Shown piece by piece: positions 28,016-36,624 of a stretch of DNA of 46,175 bases (position 1 is its first letter; each line of letters begins with the position of its first letter). The DNA comes from Mastigocoleus sp. MO_188.B34 (GTDB lineage: Bacteria; Cyanobacteriota; Cyanobacteriia; Cyanobacteriales; Nostocaceae): positions 1 through 46,175 of the forward strand of contig NZ_JASJDK010000026.1 of NCBI RefSeq assembly GCF_030065675.1, written 5' to 3'. The position numbers were made by a program, and so were the translations under genes. The notes beneath the pieces were generated by a model that had not been told where the DNA came from, did no database searches, and saw only the letters and a list, made by a program, of their open reading frames with translations.

Positions 28016-28084
28016 CAAATATGGCGCTGCGCGCAAGTCATTAGCAAAGCGTGTCCGTAGGACATAAGTCAAAAGATTATTAAT

Positions 28085-28635
28085 TTACAAGGAGTTGCGG
28101 TACTCTGGTTTGAGTAGTTTTCCCCATACTTTATTATATGGGTGTACCGACTTCACTGATTGGTTTTTCTGAAAAATTGGTCTTTCTTCATTTACCCATT
28201 GGAAGATACCACCACTCAAATTATAAACGTGAGAAAAACCGCCTTTGACCAGAGAATTTGCAACATCAGCACTGCGATAACCGATGGAGCAATAAACCAC
28301 GATTGGTGTATCTAATAGAATTATTTCTTCAAAGGCTGAATTATCTGTTTCCCCAAAATTCTTTGTAGAGACGCGCCAGAGGCTAACGCCGACGCCGCAG
28401 GCTCTGGCGCGTCTCTACAGAAATCCTGTACAAACGTAAACGATTGAGCTGCTTGAAGATGACTCAGTGCATATTCTTCGCTGGAACGTGCATCAAGTAA
28501 TAATGGGTTTGATTTTTCTGGGTCTTTGAGCCACAAATCTAATTCTTGGGTTGTTAGTGACTTTACTTTGGGAAATTGTAATTTGATGAGAATTTGTAGG
28601 AGATTTAGGGTTATTGTTCGCCAAGGTGAGAACAT
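28085..28635 (-). pseudogene. Rhodanese-domain gene interrupted by a 56-bp palindromic element
   Basis: The first half (28635 downward) encodes the rhodanese N-part with LLLDARSSEEYALSHL. The second half (to 28085) encodes the active loop VYCSIGYRSADVA with the catalytic Cys, and the C-part YNLSGGIFQWV. Between them lies a GTAGAGACG-family palindrome at 28364-28419. Removing exactly those 56 bp rejoins the frames as VQDF-KNFGETDNSAFEE, giving one 164-residue protein. As it stands the first product stops after 104 residues without the catalytic Cys, and the downstream part could only be made from an internal GTG at 28300. So it is probably inactive in this strain. Confidence 0.88.
28364..28419. 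mobile_element. 56-bp REP-like palindrome inserted in the rhodanese gene
   Basis: It starts TGTAGAGACGCGCCAGAG and ends CTCTGGCGCGTCTCTACA, a perfect 18-bp inverted repeat around a 20-nt GC-rich centre. Its ends match the palindromes at 13232, 13817 and 17781. The flanks show no target duplication. A RAYT transposase gene lies about 300 bp away. Confidence 0.9.
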
Positions 28636-28722
28636 TGACTAAATAAACAATGATTTATTGGGGTTTTTATAAGTACAGAAAAGGAGCAAAAGTTTAGCTT
28701 AAAAAATTAGAAATCAAACATT

Positions 28723-29487
28723 ATGCCTCGTCAACCTCGTCTACTCAAATCAGGATATTCTTATCACATCACAACTCGATGCAATAATCGCGAGTTTAAT
28801 TTAACCCGTCACGAATGTCGTGAAGTATTTATCTACACCCTCAAAAAAGCTATAGATAAATATGGCTTCAAGCTTTATGCTTTGTGCATTATGAGTAATC
28901 ATGTGCATTACGTTTTAGAACCAGCACAACCAGAAGACTTACCCAAAATCATGCATTGGCTCAACTGGTATACTGCAATGTGCTTTAACCAGATGCTCAA
29001 TCGTAAAGGACATTTTTGGGAAAAAAGATATCACAGCAGCGCATTTGCAAATACTGATTACAAAAGAGCATTAAATACATTGCGCTACATTCATGCAAAT
29101 CCTAAAGCTGCCCAAATGCAAGCAGGATTTTTCTACGATTTTAGTAATTATGGCATACATGACAGGTTAACAGATGATGGCATTACACAATGGCATCCCG
29201 CTTTTTTATCTTTAGGACGGACTTTAGATGAATGTGCGAAAAGATATCGCGGATTTTGCAAGAAATATAAACCGAAAACCAAACCAGCAAAAAGTTATAG
29301 TTGGGGTCAAAAATTCTTACCCAAAGTGGTTAAAGGTAAGAATAAAAAAACCTCCCCAGGACAAACAAGATTACCTTGGGCGCAATGGGAACCAACAAAT
29401 CCAGAAGTACAAGAAGTTGCAGAAAAATTCGTAATGGCAAACTGCTATGACGCAAAAATCGCGATGCAGTTTTTCAATGATGTGTAA
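28723..29487 (+). CDS. REP-associated tyrosine transposase (RAYT, IS200-like Y1)
   Basis: 254 residues with the Y1 transposase HUH motif at residues 60-62 (SNHVHYVLEP), the opening GYSYHITTRCNNREF and the helix WLNWYTAMCFNQ that carries the candidate catalytic tyrosine (about residue 83), followed by GHFWEKRYHSSAF and YIHANPKAA. RAYTs are single-copy, domesticated relatives of IS200/IS605 transposases that act on REP palindromes and leave no target duplication. No IS200-type ends are seen around it; instead dispersed palindromic motifs flank it. Basic C-terminal tail. It appears intact. Confidence 0.9.
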   Translation: MPRQPRLLKSGYSYHITTRCNNREFNLTRHECREVFIYTLKKAIDKYGFKLYALCIMSNHVHYVLEPAQPEDLPKIMHWLNWYTAMCFNQMLNRKGHFWEKRYHSSAFANTDYKRALNTLRYIHANPKAAQMQAGFFYDFSNYGIHDRLTDDGITQWHPAFLSLGRTLDECAKRYRGFCKKYKPKTKPAKSYSWGQKFLPKVVKGKNKKTSPGQTRLPWAQWEPTNPEVQEVAEKFVMANCYDAKIAMQFFNDV

Positions 29488-29779
29488 CAAGTTTAATTAT
29501 TTTGTGCTTGCGCCCTTACCCCTATAGCTGCACGAACTGTTTTGCTCGCCGAGACCAGGTCTGTTATGTCCTTACGGACACGCTAGAGCCTGAACCACAC
29601 CTTAGGTAAACGACGAATGTACGGCAGATCCGCTAATGACTTTTGAATTTTGATTTATGTCCTACGGACACGCTACGCTAATTGGTGGTGGTGCCAGGTA
29701 TCGAATTACTGAAAAGCTTATGTTTCCGTAGAAATATCCAGTTTTACAAATATTCATGAAAGACTGAAGCGCCTATATG
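29488..29779. repeat. REP-like repeats after the RAYT gene
   Basis: TTATGTCC(T)TACGGACACGC occurs at 29564-29583 and 29655-29673. These are inverted copies of the motif at 28049-28067 and 21192-21210. No coding signal. Confidence 0.75.
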
Positions 29780-32700
29780 TTACAGTTTACAAGTCTCTGC
29801 GCGAGAGAAGAGAACTGCAAAACAATTAAATGTAGTCGTAGAAGAAGTGACCGTGCACACGGCACGGCAAGGAAGATTCCCACTCTGTGCTGATAGGTTA
29901 AAGGTATAATCTTTGTACTCCAACCACCTACCTCCTCTCCTCCAGGCAACGCGATCACCAAAATTATTGAATACTCTCTCATTATACAGTCTTTTTCCAC
30001 CTAGACTTTGGTAAATATCTTTCTGAACGCTAAAGCCAAATTTTCCATTACTAGTAGACACCCAGAACCTATCAATAATACCCAAATCTTCACAAGGGAA
30101 ATTATCAATAGCTTCCTCATCTAAATAACTTTCTGTTTCTCTGTTAGCTACCCTAAGCATCACTGTCAAAGTTTCTTCATCAGCCTTTTTCCATTCACCC
30201 CGCATCAGATATTCTGCTAGCTGTTTATACTTCAAAGGTAATTTACATCTAACCAAACTAATTCCAGTTTTATTATCAAAATTAGTTTCCCCCATCCGAT
30301 ACTCGTGTAGCTCTTTTGGAGTCGGTAATCTGTACCATGTCAGCTGTTCATCAAGTTGATTCGTTAAATCTCTTAAACTTAACCAACAACAAAACTGATT
30401 TGCATCTTCTATCGTAATTCCATCAACTTTATTCTTTGCTGTTCCTTTGGGGAAACTTTGATTTTGCCAATCCTGCGGTATTTTATCGTATCCAGTTTCT
30501 AGGAGAAATAATTTATATTCTGCACAGGTAATATTATAATCTTTATTAATTTCAATATTCTCATCAACCCGCGTAAAATTCCTTAAGCGTCGCGCTAATT
30601 TTACCTCAGCAGCTAACTTAAATATTTCTTCATCATCTGATTCTAAACCTGCATCAAGTTTACTTACTAATTCCTCTCTTACTTGTTTATCAATTCGCCA
30701 ACCTTCCTCTTCATAATCCGCAATTACTAAAAATGCATTAATTGAGGGTGAAGGCTTATTAATAACTGCATTAACAATATTAGTTGCATTTTTTGCTTGT
30801 GCAGCATATAAACTAATCGTTTCTGACCACCAAGTTTTATCAATATTATTAATTAAGATATGTTCTTGATTTGATTCACTTATTTCAACCGCAGCTAAAT
30901 ACTCCTGAAAACTTAAATGTGCAAATTCATATTCTTCAGCTTCCTTGTCACCTACCAACAAGCTATAAACATCGAGAATTTTTGTGATGAAATCTTTCGC
31001 TTTATTTAGTTTTGGCAAGGTTGATAACTGCCCAGATATCCAATTTTCAGCTTGTTCTAATGTAAATTCCCGCCTCTCGTTTTGCATTAATTTCAATGCT
31101 AACACTTGCAAAATCGATTGTTGTTGTCCAGCAGTTAACCCATCGGGTATCTTCTTTGCCTGTTGACGTTTTTCCAGTAATATTTGACAAATATCTTTGT
31201 AGAGTTCAACTCGTTTCCCTGGTAAAACATTTCCCCGACGGTGAACAGTCGCAATCATTTTGAGTAACAATGGATTTACAGCCATTGCAATCAAAGGAGG
31301 ACTATTGACAATCCGCTCTATTAAATTATTTGCTTGTTGTTCTGCAGCATCTTTAACTCCACCATCACATTGTCCCCCACGGCTTTTAATTTCGGTTTGT
31401 ACATACCAGCGCTGTAAAAAATCTGTAATTTGTTCGCGATTAAATGGCTGAACTTCCAATACTTGCTTAGATGAGATTTGCAAGCGTGCTGTTGCATAAC
31501 CATTGGGACGGGAAGTGAGAACAAAAACCATATTTTGGTAGCTTCTCATTTGATTATCTACCCAATCTCTTACTTTTCCGCGCTGCTCTTCATCCGCAAC
31601 TTCATCTAATCCGTCCAGCATGATGATAAATTTGTTTTGTTTTAAGTTTCTCTCCACCCAATTAGATGGTGGATTTAGACTTTGACCATTGATTTTTAAT
31701 TTTTCTATTTGTTGTTGGATTAATGTCTCTAATGATAGACTTTGATTTTTAATAATTTCGTTGCGTATCTCGCGCATGTAGAATAAAACTGGAATTAATT
31801 TTGGTGCTTTGCGGTTAATATTTTGCTGTTGTTTCGTTACGTAAATCAGCGTCAAATGTCTCAATAATGTCGTTTTACCCGAACCTGGTCTGCCTAAAAT
31901 AACTAATATTTTATACAGACTTATCCGTTTATCATTTTTTGCTGCTAAAAAATCCCAAATTGTTGTTTCTGATGAAGATTGATTCTGCAACTCAGTAATA
32001 ATATCTTGTTTAATATTATCTGAGTAATTTGCTGCTATTTTCAGAGGAACAAAGACTTTTTGTAATTCCAAAGTAAACTCGTTATCTAAACCTTGAGTTT
32101 CATCATCTCGACATTTGTATTCTAAGGCTTTGTAATAATCACGTTTAAAAGGTGAGAACAAATCTTCTACTTTTGAGAATAAATCTTTTAACTTATTGAT
32201 AATTAATTCACTTATTTTACTTGCCTGTCGATTTTGTTCATCTCCCCAAAATTCTGAGACATTTCTAATTACTTCCACTAAAAAATCTCGTCCTGCCAGT
32301 AAAATAACAGATATTAAAGTAAAAATAAAAGATATAAATGCTGCATTTAAATTGGCAACAATAAAATAGTGGAATGTGAGAAATACTCCAATACCGGAAA
32401 ACAGCCACAATAAGATATTTTGCCAATATTTGGGAATTAATAAAAAGCTCGGTACGATCGCACCAAAACCACATAATATTAACGATATATAGCCAAACGG
32501 AATAGTAGATTCTTCAGGAATTATATTAAGTTGCAATAAGGCATAAATTACAGCACCCATCAAAAACAGTAAAAATCCACCGATCCAATTGGATTGTGAA
32601 TTTACTTGAAATTGTGAATTTTCATTGCTTGTGGTTGAATTTTGTTGTAGATTATTTACCAAAAAAGTGAAAGTGGAAAGTGCAACAACACTAATAACCC

Positions 32701-32851
32701 AAATTATTATTATGCCCTTGTCACTAATATATACATTAATGGATGGTAATTCTCTGTTTAAATAAAGTACAATAGTATTTGCTGTTACTGTCCCAAGACT
32801 TAGTAAATAGTTACTAATAAGATTTGGTAAATTATTCTTTCTTTGAGCCAT
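29780..32851 (-). CDS. Membrane NACHT NTPase with FGE-sulfatase-like C-terminus
   Basis: 1023 residues. About six hydrophobic segments (roughly 15-190) anchor the N-terminus. A NACHT domain follows with Walker A GRPGSGKTT at 320-328 and Walker B FIIMLDGLDEV, then the winged-helix region (FAHLSFQEYLAA). The C-terminal ~200 residues resemble the formylglycine-generating-enzyme fold (ITIEDANQFCCWLS, YRLPTPKE, FRDRVAWRRG-like region, LPCRAV), probably without catalysis. NACHT-FGE STAND proteins are predicted or shown defence sensors in bacteria; the FGE-like part would be the ligand sensor. The final ~25 residues after SSTTTFN may derive from neighbouring DNA. Confidence 0.85.
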   Translation of the reverse strand: MAQRKNNLPNLISNYLLSLGTVTANTIVLYLNRELPSINVYISDKGIIIIWVISVVALSTFTFLVNNLQQNSTTSNENSQFQVNSQSNWIGGFLLFLMGAVIYALLQLNIIPEESTIPFGYISLILCGFGAIVPSFLLIPKYWQNILLWLFSGIGVFLTFHYFIVANLNAAFISFIFTLISVILLAGRDFLVEVIRNVSEFWGDEQNRQASKISELIINKLKDLFSKVEDLFSPFKRDYYKALEYKCRDDETQGLDNEFTLELQKVFVPLKIAANYSDNIKQDIITELQNQSSSETTIWDFLAAKNDKRISLYKILVILGRPGSGKTTLLRHLTLIYVTKQQQNINRKAPKLIPVLFYMREIRNEIIKNQSLSLETLIQQQIEKLKINGQSLNPPSNWVERNLKQNKFIIMLDGLDEVADEEQRGKVRDWVDNQMRSYQNMVFVLTSRPNGYATARLQISSKQVLEVQPFNREQITDFLQRWYVQTEIKSRGGQCDGGVKDAAEQQANNLIERIVNSPPLIAMAVNPLLLKMIATVHRRGNVLPGKRVELYKDICQILLEKRQQAKKIPDGLTAGQQQSILQVLALKLMQNERREFTLEQAENWISGQLSTLPKLNKAKDFITKILDVYSLLVGDKEAEEYEFAHLSFQEYLAAVEISESNQEHILINNIDKTWWSETISLYAAQAKNATNIVNAVINKPSPSINAFLVIADYEEEGWRIDKQVREELVSKLDAGLESDDEEIFKLAAEVKLARRLRNFTRVDENIEINKDYNITCAEYKLFLLETGYDKIPQDWQNQSFPKGTAKNKVDGITIEDANQFCCWLSLRDLTNQLDEQLTWYRLPTPKELHEYRMGETNFDNKTGISLVRCKLPLKYKQLAEYLMRGEWKKADEETLTVMLRVANRETESYLDEEAIDNFPCEDLGIIDRFWVSTSNGKFGFSVQKDIYQSLGGKRLYNERVFNNFGDRVAWRRGGRWLEYKDYTFNLSAQSGNLPCRAVCTVTSSTTTFNCFAVLFSRAETCKL

Positions 32852-33131
32852 ACTTCTTGAGTACTTTTTTTTAGTATTTTTATATCTTTAATAAATAATA
32901 CACAGTAAAAACCTATCTTTTCGCAAATTAATTATGAAATCTATCTGCTGATATTTTGCACTTTTAAAGACAGGCTATAGATCTCACTACTTTTCTGTAT
33001 GAGAATTAATTCTCTGGCGGCATGGATATTAATGTTATTAAATGTAAAAAGATAAGGTGCGTTACGCTGCGCTAACAGCACCCTACAAATCGTCAAAGAA
33101 TAAAAAATTTTCAAGTATTAGGTATTTTGAA

Positions 33132-33908
33132 TTAGGCTCTCTTCAAATTCTTAAATAAACTAATTATCACCAAAGCTGTTACACACAACAAAGCCACAAT
33201 CATGATGATATGGTTTTCCCAATTTTTGATCGCGATCGCAATTAAAGCCCAAATAGTTACACCTGTATAAGTAAGATCTCGATTTTGGAAGATAGTAACT
33301 ATAGAAATTGCAGCAGCGACCAACATCATAATTACAGTCCAAGCTTGATCAGGTATACCCCAACCATTCCAATTTTGAGCGTACAAAGCACAGGCGACAT
33401 TAACAACCGTAGCAACGCTAATCCAACCCAGATAAATACCCATGGGATAATGAACGCACCATCTTTTAACACGAGATATCGCAGTCTTACTAGTTCCCAA
33501 ATGCAGATATGTCGCAATCAATGGTAGCAAAATTACAAGCATTGCGACTACTGAAAGTGTAAATAAACGAAATGAAAATAGATATACCCAAATACTTTGA
33601 GCAATAGATGCAATTACTAAAAAATACCCGATTTTACGTAAATCGGGGTTATTTCTCTGGTTAGGTAAAACTTGATAAGTCGCGAAAGCAAATAATCCTA
33701 GGTAGATTAGTCCCCAAATAATAAATGCATAATTAGCAGGAATAATCAAAACTTCTTTGAACAAAGTATTAGAGATTTGACCAATAGTAAGTCCATTCAA
33801 TGGAAAAATATTTGATGCAACGTTGACAATAAAAGCAAGAATAATTGCAATCAGAGTAACAATTTGTCGGAGAAAATCCCACTGGTTACTAGATGAAGAG
33901 TGCTGCAT
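33132..33908 (-). CDS. Seven-helix TspO/MBR-related membrane protein
   Basis: 258 residues, mostly hydrophobic, with about seven transmembrane helices. Features of the TspO/MBR-like tryptophan-rich family include NYAFIIWGLIYLGL in the second helix, PMGIYLGWISVATVVN and the conserved W residues. The family binds porphyrins or related ligands, or has unknown roles; seven helices instead of five place it in the longer bacterial branch. A 26-codon piece of a relative of this gene lies at 36538-36615. Confidence 0.75.
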   Translation of the reverse strand: MQHSSSSNQWDFLRQIVTLIAIILAFIVNVASNIFPLNGLTIGQISNTLFKEVLIIPANYAFIIWGLIYLGLFAFATYQVLPNQRNNPDLRKIGYFLVIASIAQSIWVYLFSFRLFTLSVVAMLVILLPLIATYLHLGTSKTAISRVKRWCVHYPMGIYLGWISVATVVNVACALYAQNWNGWGIPDQAWTVIMMLVAAAISIVTIFQNRDLTYTGVTIWALIAIAIKNWENHIIMIVALLCVTALVIISLFKNLKRA

Positions 33909-33983
33909 GGTAATGAGAGCAAGGTGTTTATATTTTTAAATATAACTGAGGTTTAGATATTATTTGTATATGAAAATCCGAAT

Positions 33984-34021
33984 AAAAAAGCTACTCAAAA
34001 TGTCTAAGAGTGAGCAGCTTT
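33984..34021 (-). terminator. Intrinsic terminator for the secreted basic protein gene
   Basis: On the minus strand AAAGCTGCTC pairs with GAGTAGCTTT (one G-U) and is followed by TTT ATTC. It lies about 50 bp after the stop codon at 34071. Confidence 0.75.
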
Positions 34022-34070
34022 ATATAAAAATTAATTTTTAGATTTTAACCCTGACCATTTTTTCAGAAGT

Positions 34071-34505
34071 CTATTCCTCCAAAGGAGCTATTTGAGGAAC
34101 AGGACCATCCGTACCACCAGTTTTTAATACTAATTTTCTTCCTTGGCGATCAAAAGCATTTCTTCCAGGACTTAGCCTTACACTTGCAACTCTGTATCCT
34201 TGACCAATAATTTCATCATATTTGACTAATGGATGACGTACTCTACGTCTCAATTTAAAACAACGTCGAAAACTAAATTGTCCTTTTGAGCGTAGGAAAG
34301 ATTTCCTTCTTCCAAGATTGAAGTCAACTCCACGATTTGTTCTGTTTATGAGAGTATACCTGTAACAACGTCGTCTAATTTTGGTTGGACGTATTTCTTG
34401 TGCAATTGCACTATCAAGAAATATCATTCCTCCTAACATTGATGCTAAAGCTGCACCACCAAATAGAATATGCTTTAGATTTATTTTTTTTGTTGTAATT
34501 TTCAT
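34071..34505 (-). CDS. Secreted basic hypothetical protein
   Basis: 144 residues from MKITTKKINLKHILFGG, which begins a signal peptide ending near DSAIAQE. The frame continues upstream to 34586, but that part lacks a signal. The mature protein is rich in Arg (RRRCYRYTLINRTNRG, GRRKSFLRSKGQFSFRRCF) with two cysteines that could form a disulphide, and ends acidic. It is probably in the periplasm or outside. No family recognised. A clear terminator follows. Confidence 0.68.
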   Translation of the reverse strand: MKITTKKINLKHILFGGAALASMLGGMIFLDSAIAQEIRPTKIRRRCYRYTLINRTNRGVDFNLGRRKSFLRSKGQFSFRRCFKLRRRVRHPLVKYDEIIGQGYRVASVRLSPGRNAFDRQGRKLVLKTGGTDGPVPQIAPLEE

Positions 34506-34872
34506 AGTTTGACCTTTAAATAAAGAATAGAAATAAATAGAGTTTTTCGCTTTTCTGCTGATTGTGTATTTATTTCGTAATACCAATCTATCTTTTAGAT
34601 ATCGGTTACTAGTTACGTATTTTTCGGAATAAAGATAAAAAACAATTAAGTATTTTTAGATATTTGCAACTTTAGGTTGATATATCTTAATAAAAGAACC
34701 ATTTTTGGGAATAAAAATTATTTAGATACAGCAAAAGTAGCAAGTAAACATCTAAGTCATTACTTGCGATAGGAATCATATTTAATTTGTGAACAGATTA
34801 CTTATGTCGCGTCTCTACAATATTGACTAAATTTATTAGATTTGAATTTATGTAAGACTTTTATCTTTAGTC
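34506..34872. other. Intergenic region with a truncated palindrome copy
   Basis: AT-rich, no gene. At about 34785-34820 the sequence TTTGTGAACAGATT...ATGTCGCGTCTCTACAA matches the flank and right half of the element at 13797-13846 but lacks the left arm. Confidence 0.6.
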
Positions 34873-35391
34873 TTAGACCACTTTACACTGCTGTGCTTTT
34901 CTCCAAGCATTCGGAGTCTTTTTATAGTAATCGTGAAACTGTTCGTAGAAATGATTAATATTTTGATAACCTACATCTAAAGCAATTTGTTTGACTGAGT
35001 AGTTAGTTTCTAAAAGTAAACGCTTTGCTTCTACTATCCGACGTTCGATAATCCAATTGTTAACTGTTTTCCCTGTCAATCTTTTTACTAAATCAGTTAA
35101 ATAAGCAGAGGAGTAACCTACAGCTTGAGCTACTTTTTTTAAGCTAATAGGTTGGTCGTAGTTCAATTCAATAAACTCAAATACTTCCTTTAGTCTAGAA
35201 TTCGATGGGAATATGGACTCAGAAGAATTTGATTCTTTACTTGCTGCAGTACTAAAAATTTTATTATTTGCTAACTGAATTCTAATAGAGTCATTTTTTG
35301 CATTAATAACCTCAAATCCTGCCTTTTTTAGGCATTTAACTACCAAATTTTTGGTTTTAGTATGTTCATTACTGAATACAATCTTAATCAT
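34873..35391 (-). CDS. AraC-family transcriptional regulator
   Basis: 172 residues. The C-terminal ~105 form an AraC/XylS DNA-binding domain with two helix-turn-helix motifs (ISLKKVAQAVGYSSAYLTDLVKR and SVKQIALDVGYQNINHFYEQF). The N-terminal ~40 residues (IVFSNEHTKTKNLVVKCLKKAGFEVINA) look like the first strand and helix of a response-regulator receiver domain. The rest of a receiver is missing, so this is a shortened or rearranged regulator. It is the nearest regulator to the lanthipeptide genes, 1.2 kb away on the same strand, but control of them is only a possibility. Confidence 0.87.
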   Translation of the reverse strand: MIKIVFSNEHTKTKNLVVKCLKKAGFEVINAKNDSIRIQLANNKIFSTAASKESNSSESIFPSNSRLKEVFEFIELNYDQPISLKKVAQAVGYSSAYLTDLVKRLTGKTVNNWIIERRIVEAKRLLLETNYSVKQIALDVGYQNINHFYEQFHDYYKKTPNAWRKAQQCKVV

Positions 35392-35519
35392 TGTTTCTTA
35401 AAATACTTGAGATAAATCATAGGTAGTCCTATTATTTCTTCACTAAAGAACGACCCTATTTACCTCAAATAGTCTAGATATTTAATAAAAGTTATTGTTT
35501 TATTAACCACTGATATGAA

Positions 35520-36293
35520 TTACTTAGATGCTTTCCCTTGGGTAATCACGTCACATCTAAGATCCTTTATGGCTTCCGAACTGGAAATACAATAAACTTG
35601 TACTGATTTAATTACAGCATCATCACGAAATTCCTTTGTTTGGTTATATTCCCCCTGTGGAGATTTGTAGATACCTGCAAAATTTTGAGGTGATGTTGAG
35701 GGACGAAAAGCGAGATTTTTTGGTTGATTTGCAAAACTGACAGACTCTCGAGACTCATTAGCAGTGCTGTAAGCTAGAGTTGCTTCACCGTAAGTAGCTT
35801 GTGCATCTTTAATTGTTGTTCCGACTCCTACTCCTTTATCCGTACGATAATCAGGGTTGTCAGTAATTATCGTTGTAATAACATCGGAATCAGAGAAAGT
35901 TGTGTTAGCAGGATAAATAATGTGATATTGGGTTTTTCCATCTTTATTTACTGCGATCGCGTCAAAGTCCACCATGAAAGGTGATTTCACCTCAAATTTG
36001 ACTTCGGAACCTAAGGATTTTTTCAGTTCTCCGTAAGTCATTCCTAAGCGCGCATCACCAATTCCTTGGGGAGATATGAGTTGAGAAGAGTTGACCTTAG
36101 TTGTTTTTGATTTCGAAACTACATCTTTGCTGGGATTTTTTGGGGTTTCTTCGGGAATAGTTGTAGAAGTCGGTGGGTTACAAGCAGCGAGAGTTACTAA
36201 GATGCTGATAATAAATAATGGATAAAGTAAAATATTTTTGGTTTTATTCTTTTTACCCCACTCAAAAATACTATTTGATGAAATATTATTCAT
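35520..36293 (-). CDS. Putative lipoprotein of unknown function
   Basis: About 257 residues from MNNISSNSIFEW; ATGs at 36305 and 36329 are alternatives. A hydrophobic segment ends in the lipobox VTLAAC, followed by a Pro/Ser/Thr/Lys linker. The conserved part begins ISPQGIGDARLGMTYGELKKSLG, a repeat-like motif typical of cyanobacterial lipoproteins that also recurs as DKGVGVGTTIKDAQATYGEA. The C-terminus holds VQVYCISS. Likely membrane-anchored on the periplasmic side. No enzyme motif seen. Confidence 0.72.
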   Translation of the reverse strand: MNNISSNSIFEWGKKNKTKNILLYPLFIISILVTLAACNPPTSTTIPEETPKNPSKDVVSKSKTTKVNSSQLISPQGIGDARLGMTYGELKKSLGSEVKFEVKSPFMVDFDAIAVNKDGKTQYHIIYPANTTFSDSDVITTIITDNPDYRTDKGVGVGTTIKDAQATYGEATLAYSTANESRESVSFANQPKNLAFRPSTSPQNFAGIYKSPQGEYNQTKEFRDDAVIKSVQVYCISSSEAIKDLRCDVITQGKASK

Positions 36294-36496
36294 TTTCTTT
36301 CCCATACATTTTTCAGATAAATTAGGCACTATTTTAATCTTTAAATTATCTAAATACAGTCTTCTTTCTCTGAAAGATGGTGGAGATTTAATAAAAATTA
36401 GTAAAACTCTGCATATAAAAGTTTTGATATTTTCCTAAGTTTAGATATGTCACACTCAGCGCTAAAAAAAGTCAAATTAAAAGCATTATTAGTACT

Positions 36497-36531
36497 AAAA
36501 AAACCCGATTTGCATGAAATCGAGTTTTTTT
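36497..36531. terminator. Bidirectional intrinsic terminator after lanM
   Basis: AAAAAAACCCGATTT, loop GCATG, AAATCGAGTTTTTTT: a 15-bp stem with one G-U pair, with T-runs in both orientations. It lies about 95 bp after the lanM stop and should end the lanthipeptide transcript on the minus strand. Confidence 0.85.
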
Positions 36532-36537
36532 ACACTC

Positions 36538-36615
36538 AGGTAACATTTGGTAGATGGCAAAAGTAAATAATCCTAGGTAAATTAGTCTCCAAATAATAAA
36601 GGCATAATTAGCAAT
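36538..36615 (-). pseudogene. Fragment of a TspO/MBR-like gene
   Basis: Twenty-six codons read I-ANYAFIIWRLIYLGLF-TFAIYQMLP, matching residues 58-82 of the intact protein at 33132-33908 (ANYAFIIWGLIYLGLFAFAT...QVLP) with a few substitutions; the DNA is also clearly similar. It has no start, and both sides of the gene are gone. The lanM stop lies 10 bp away, so the fragment marks a recombination edge. Confidence 0.85.
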
Positions 36616-36624
36616 CAAGAGAAT

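Noticed and set aside
29780-30000. Alternative reading frames in the 3' part of the NACHT gene
   Set aside because: Shadow of the 1023-residue gene; no independent signals.
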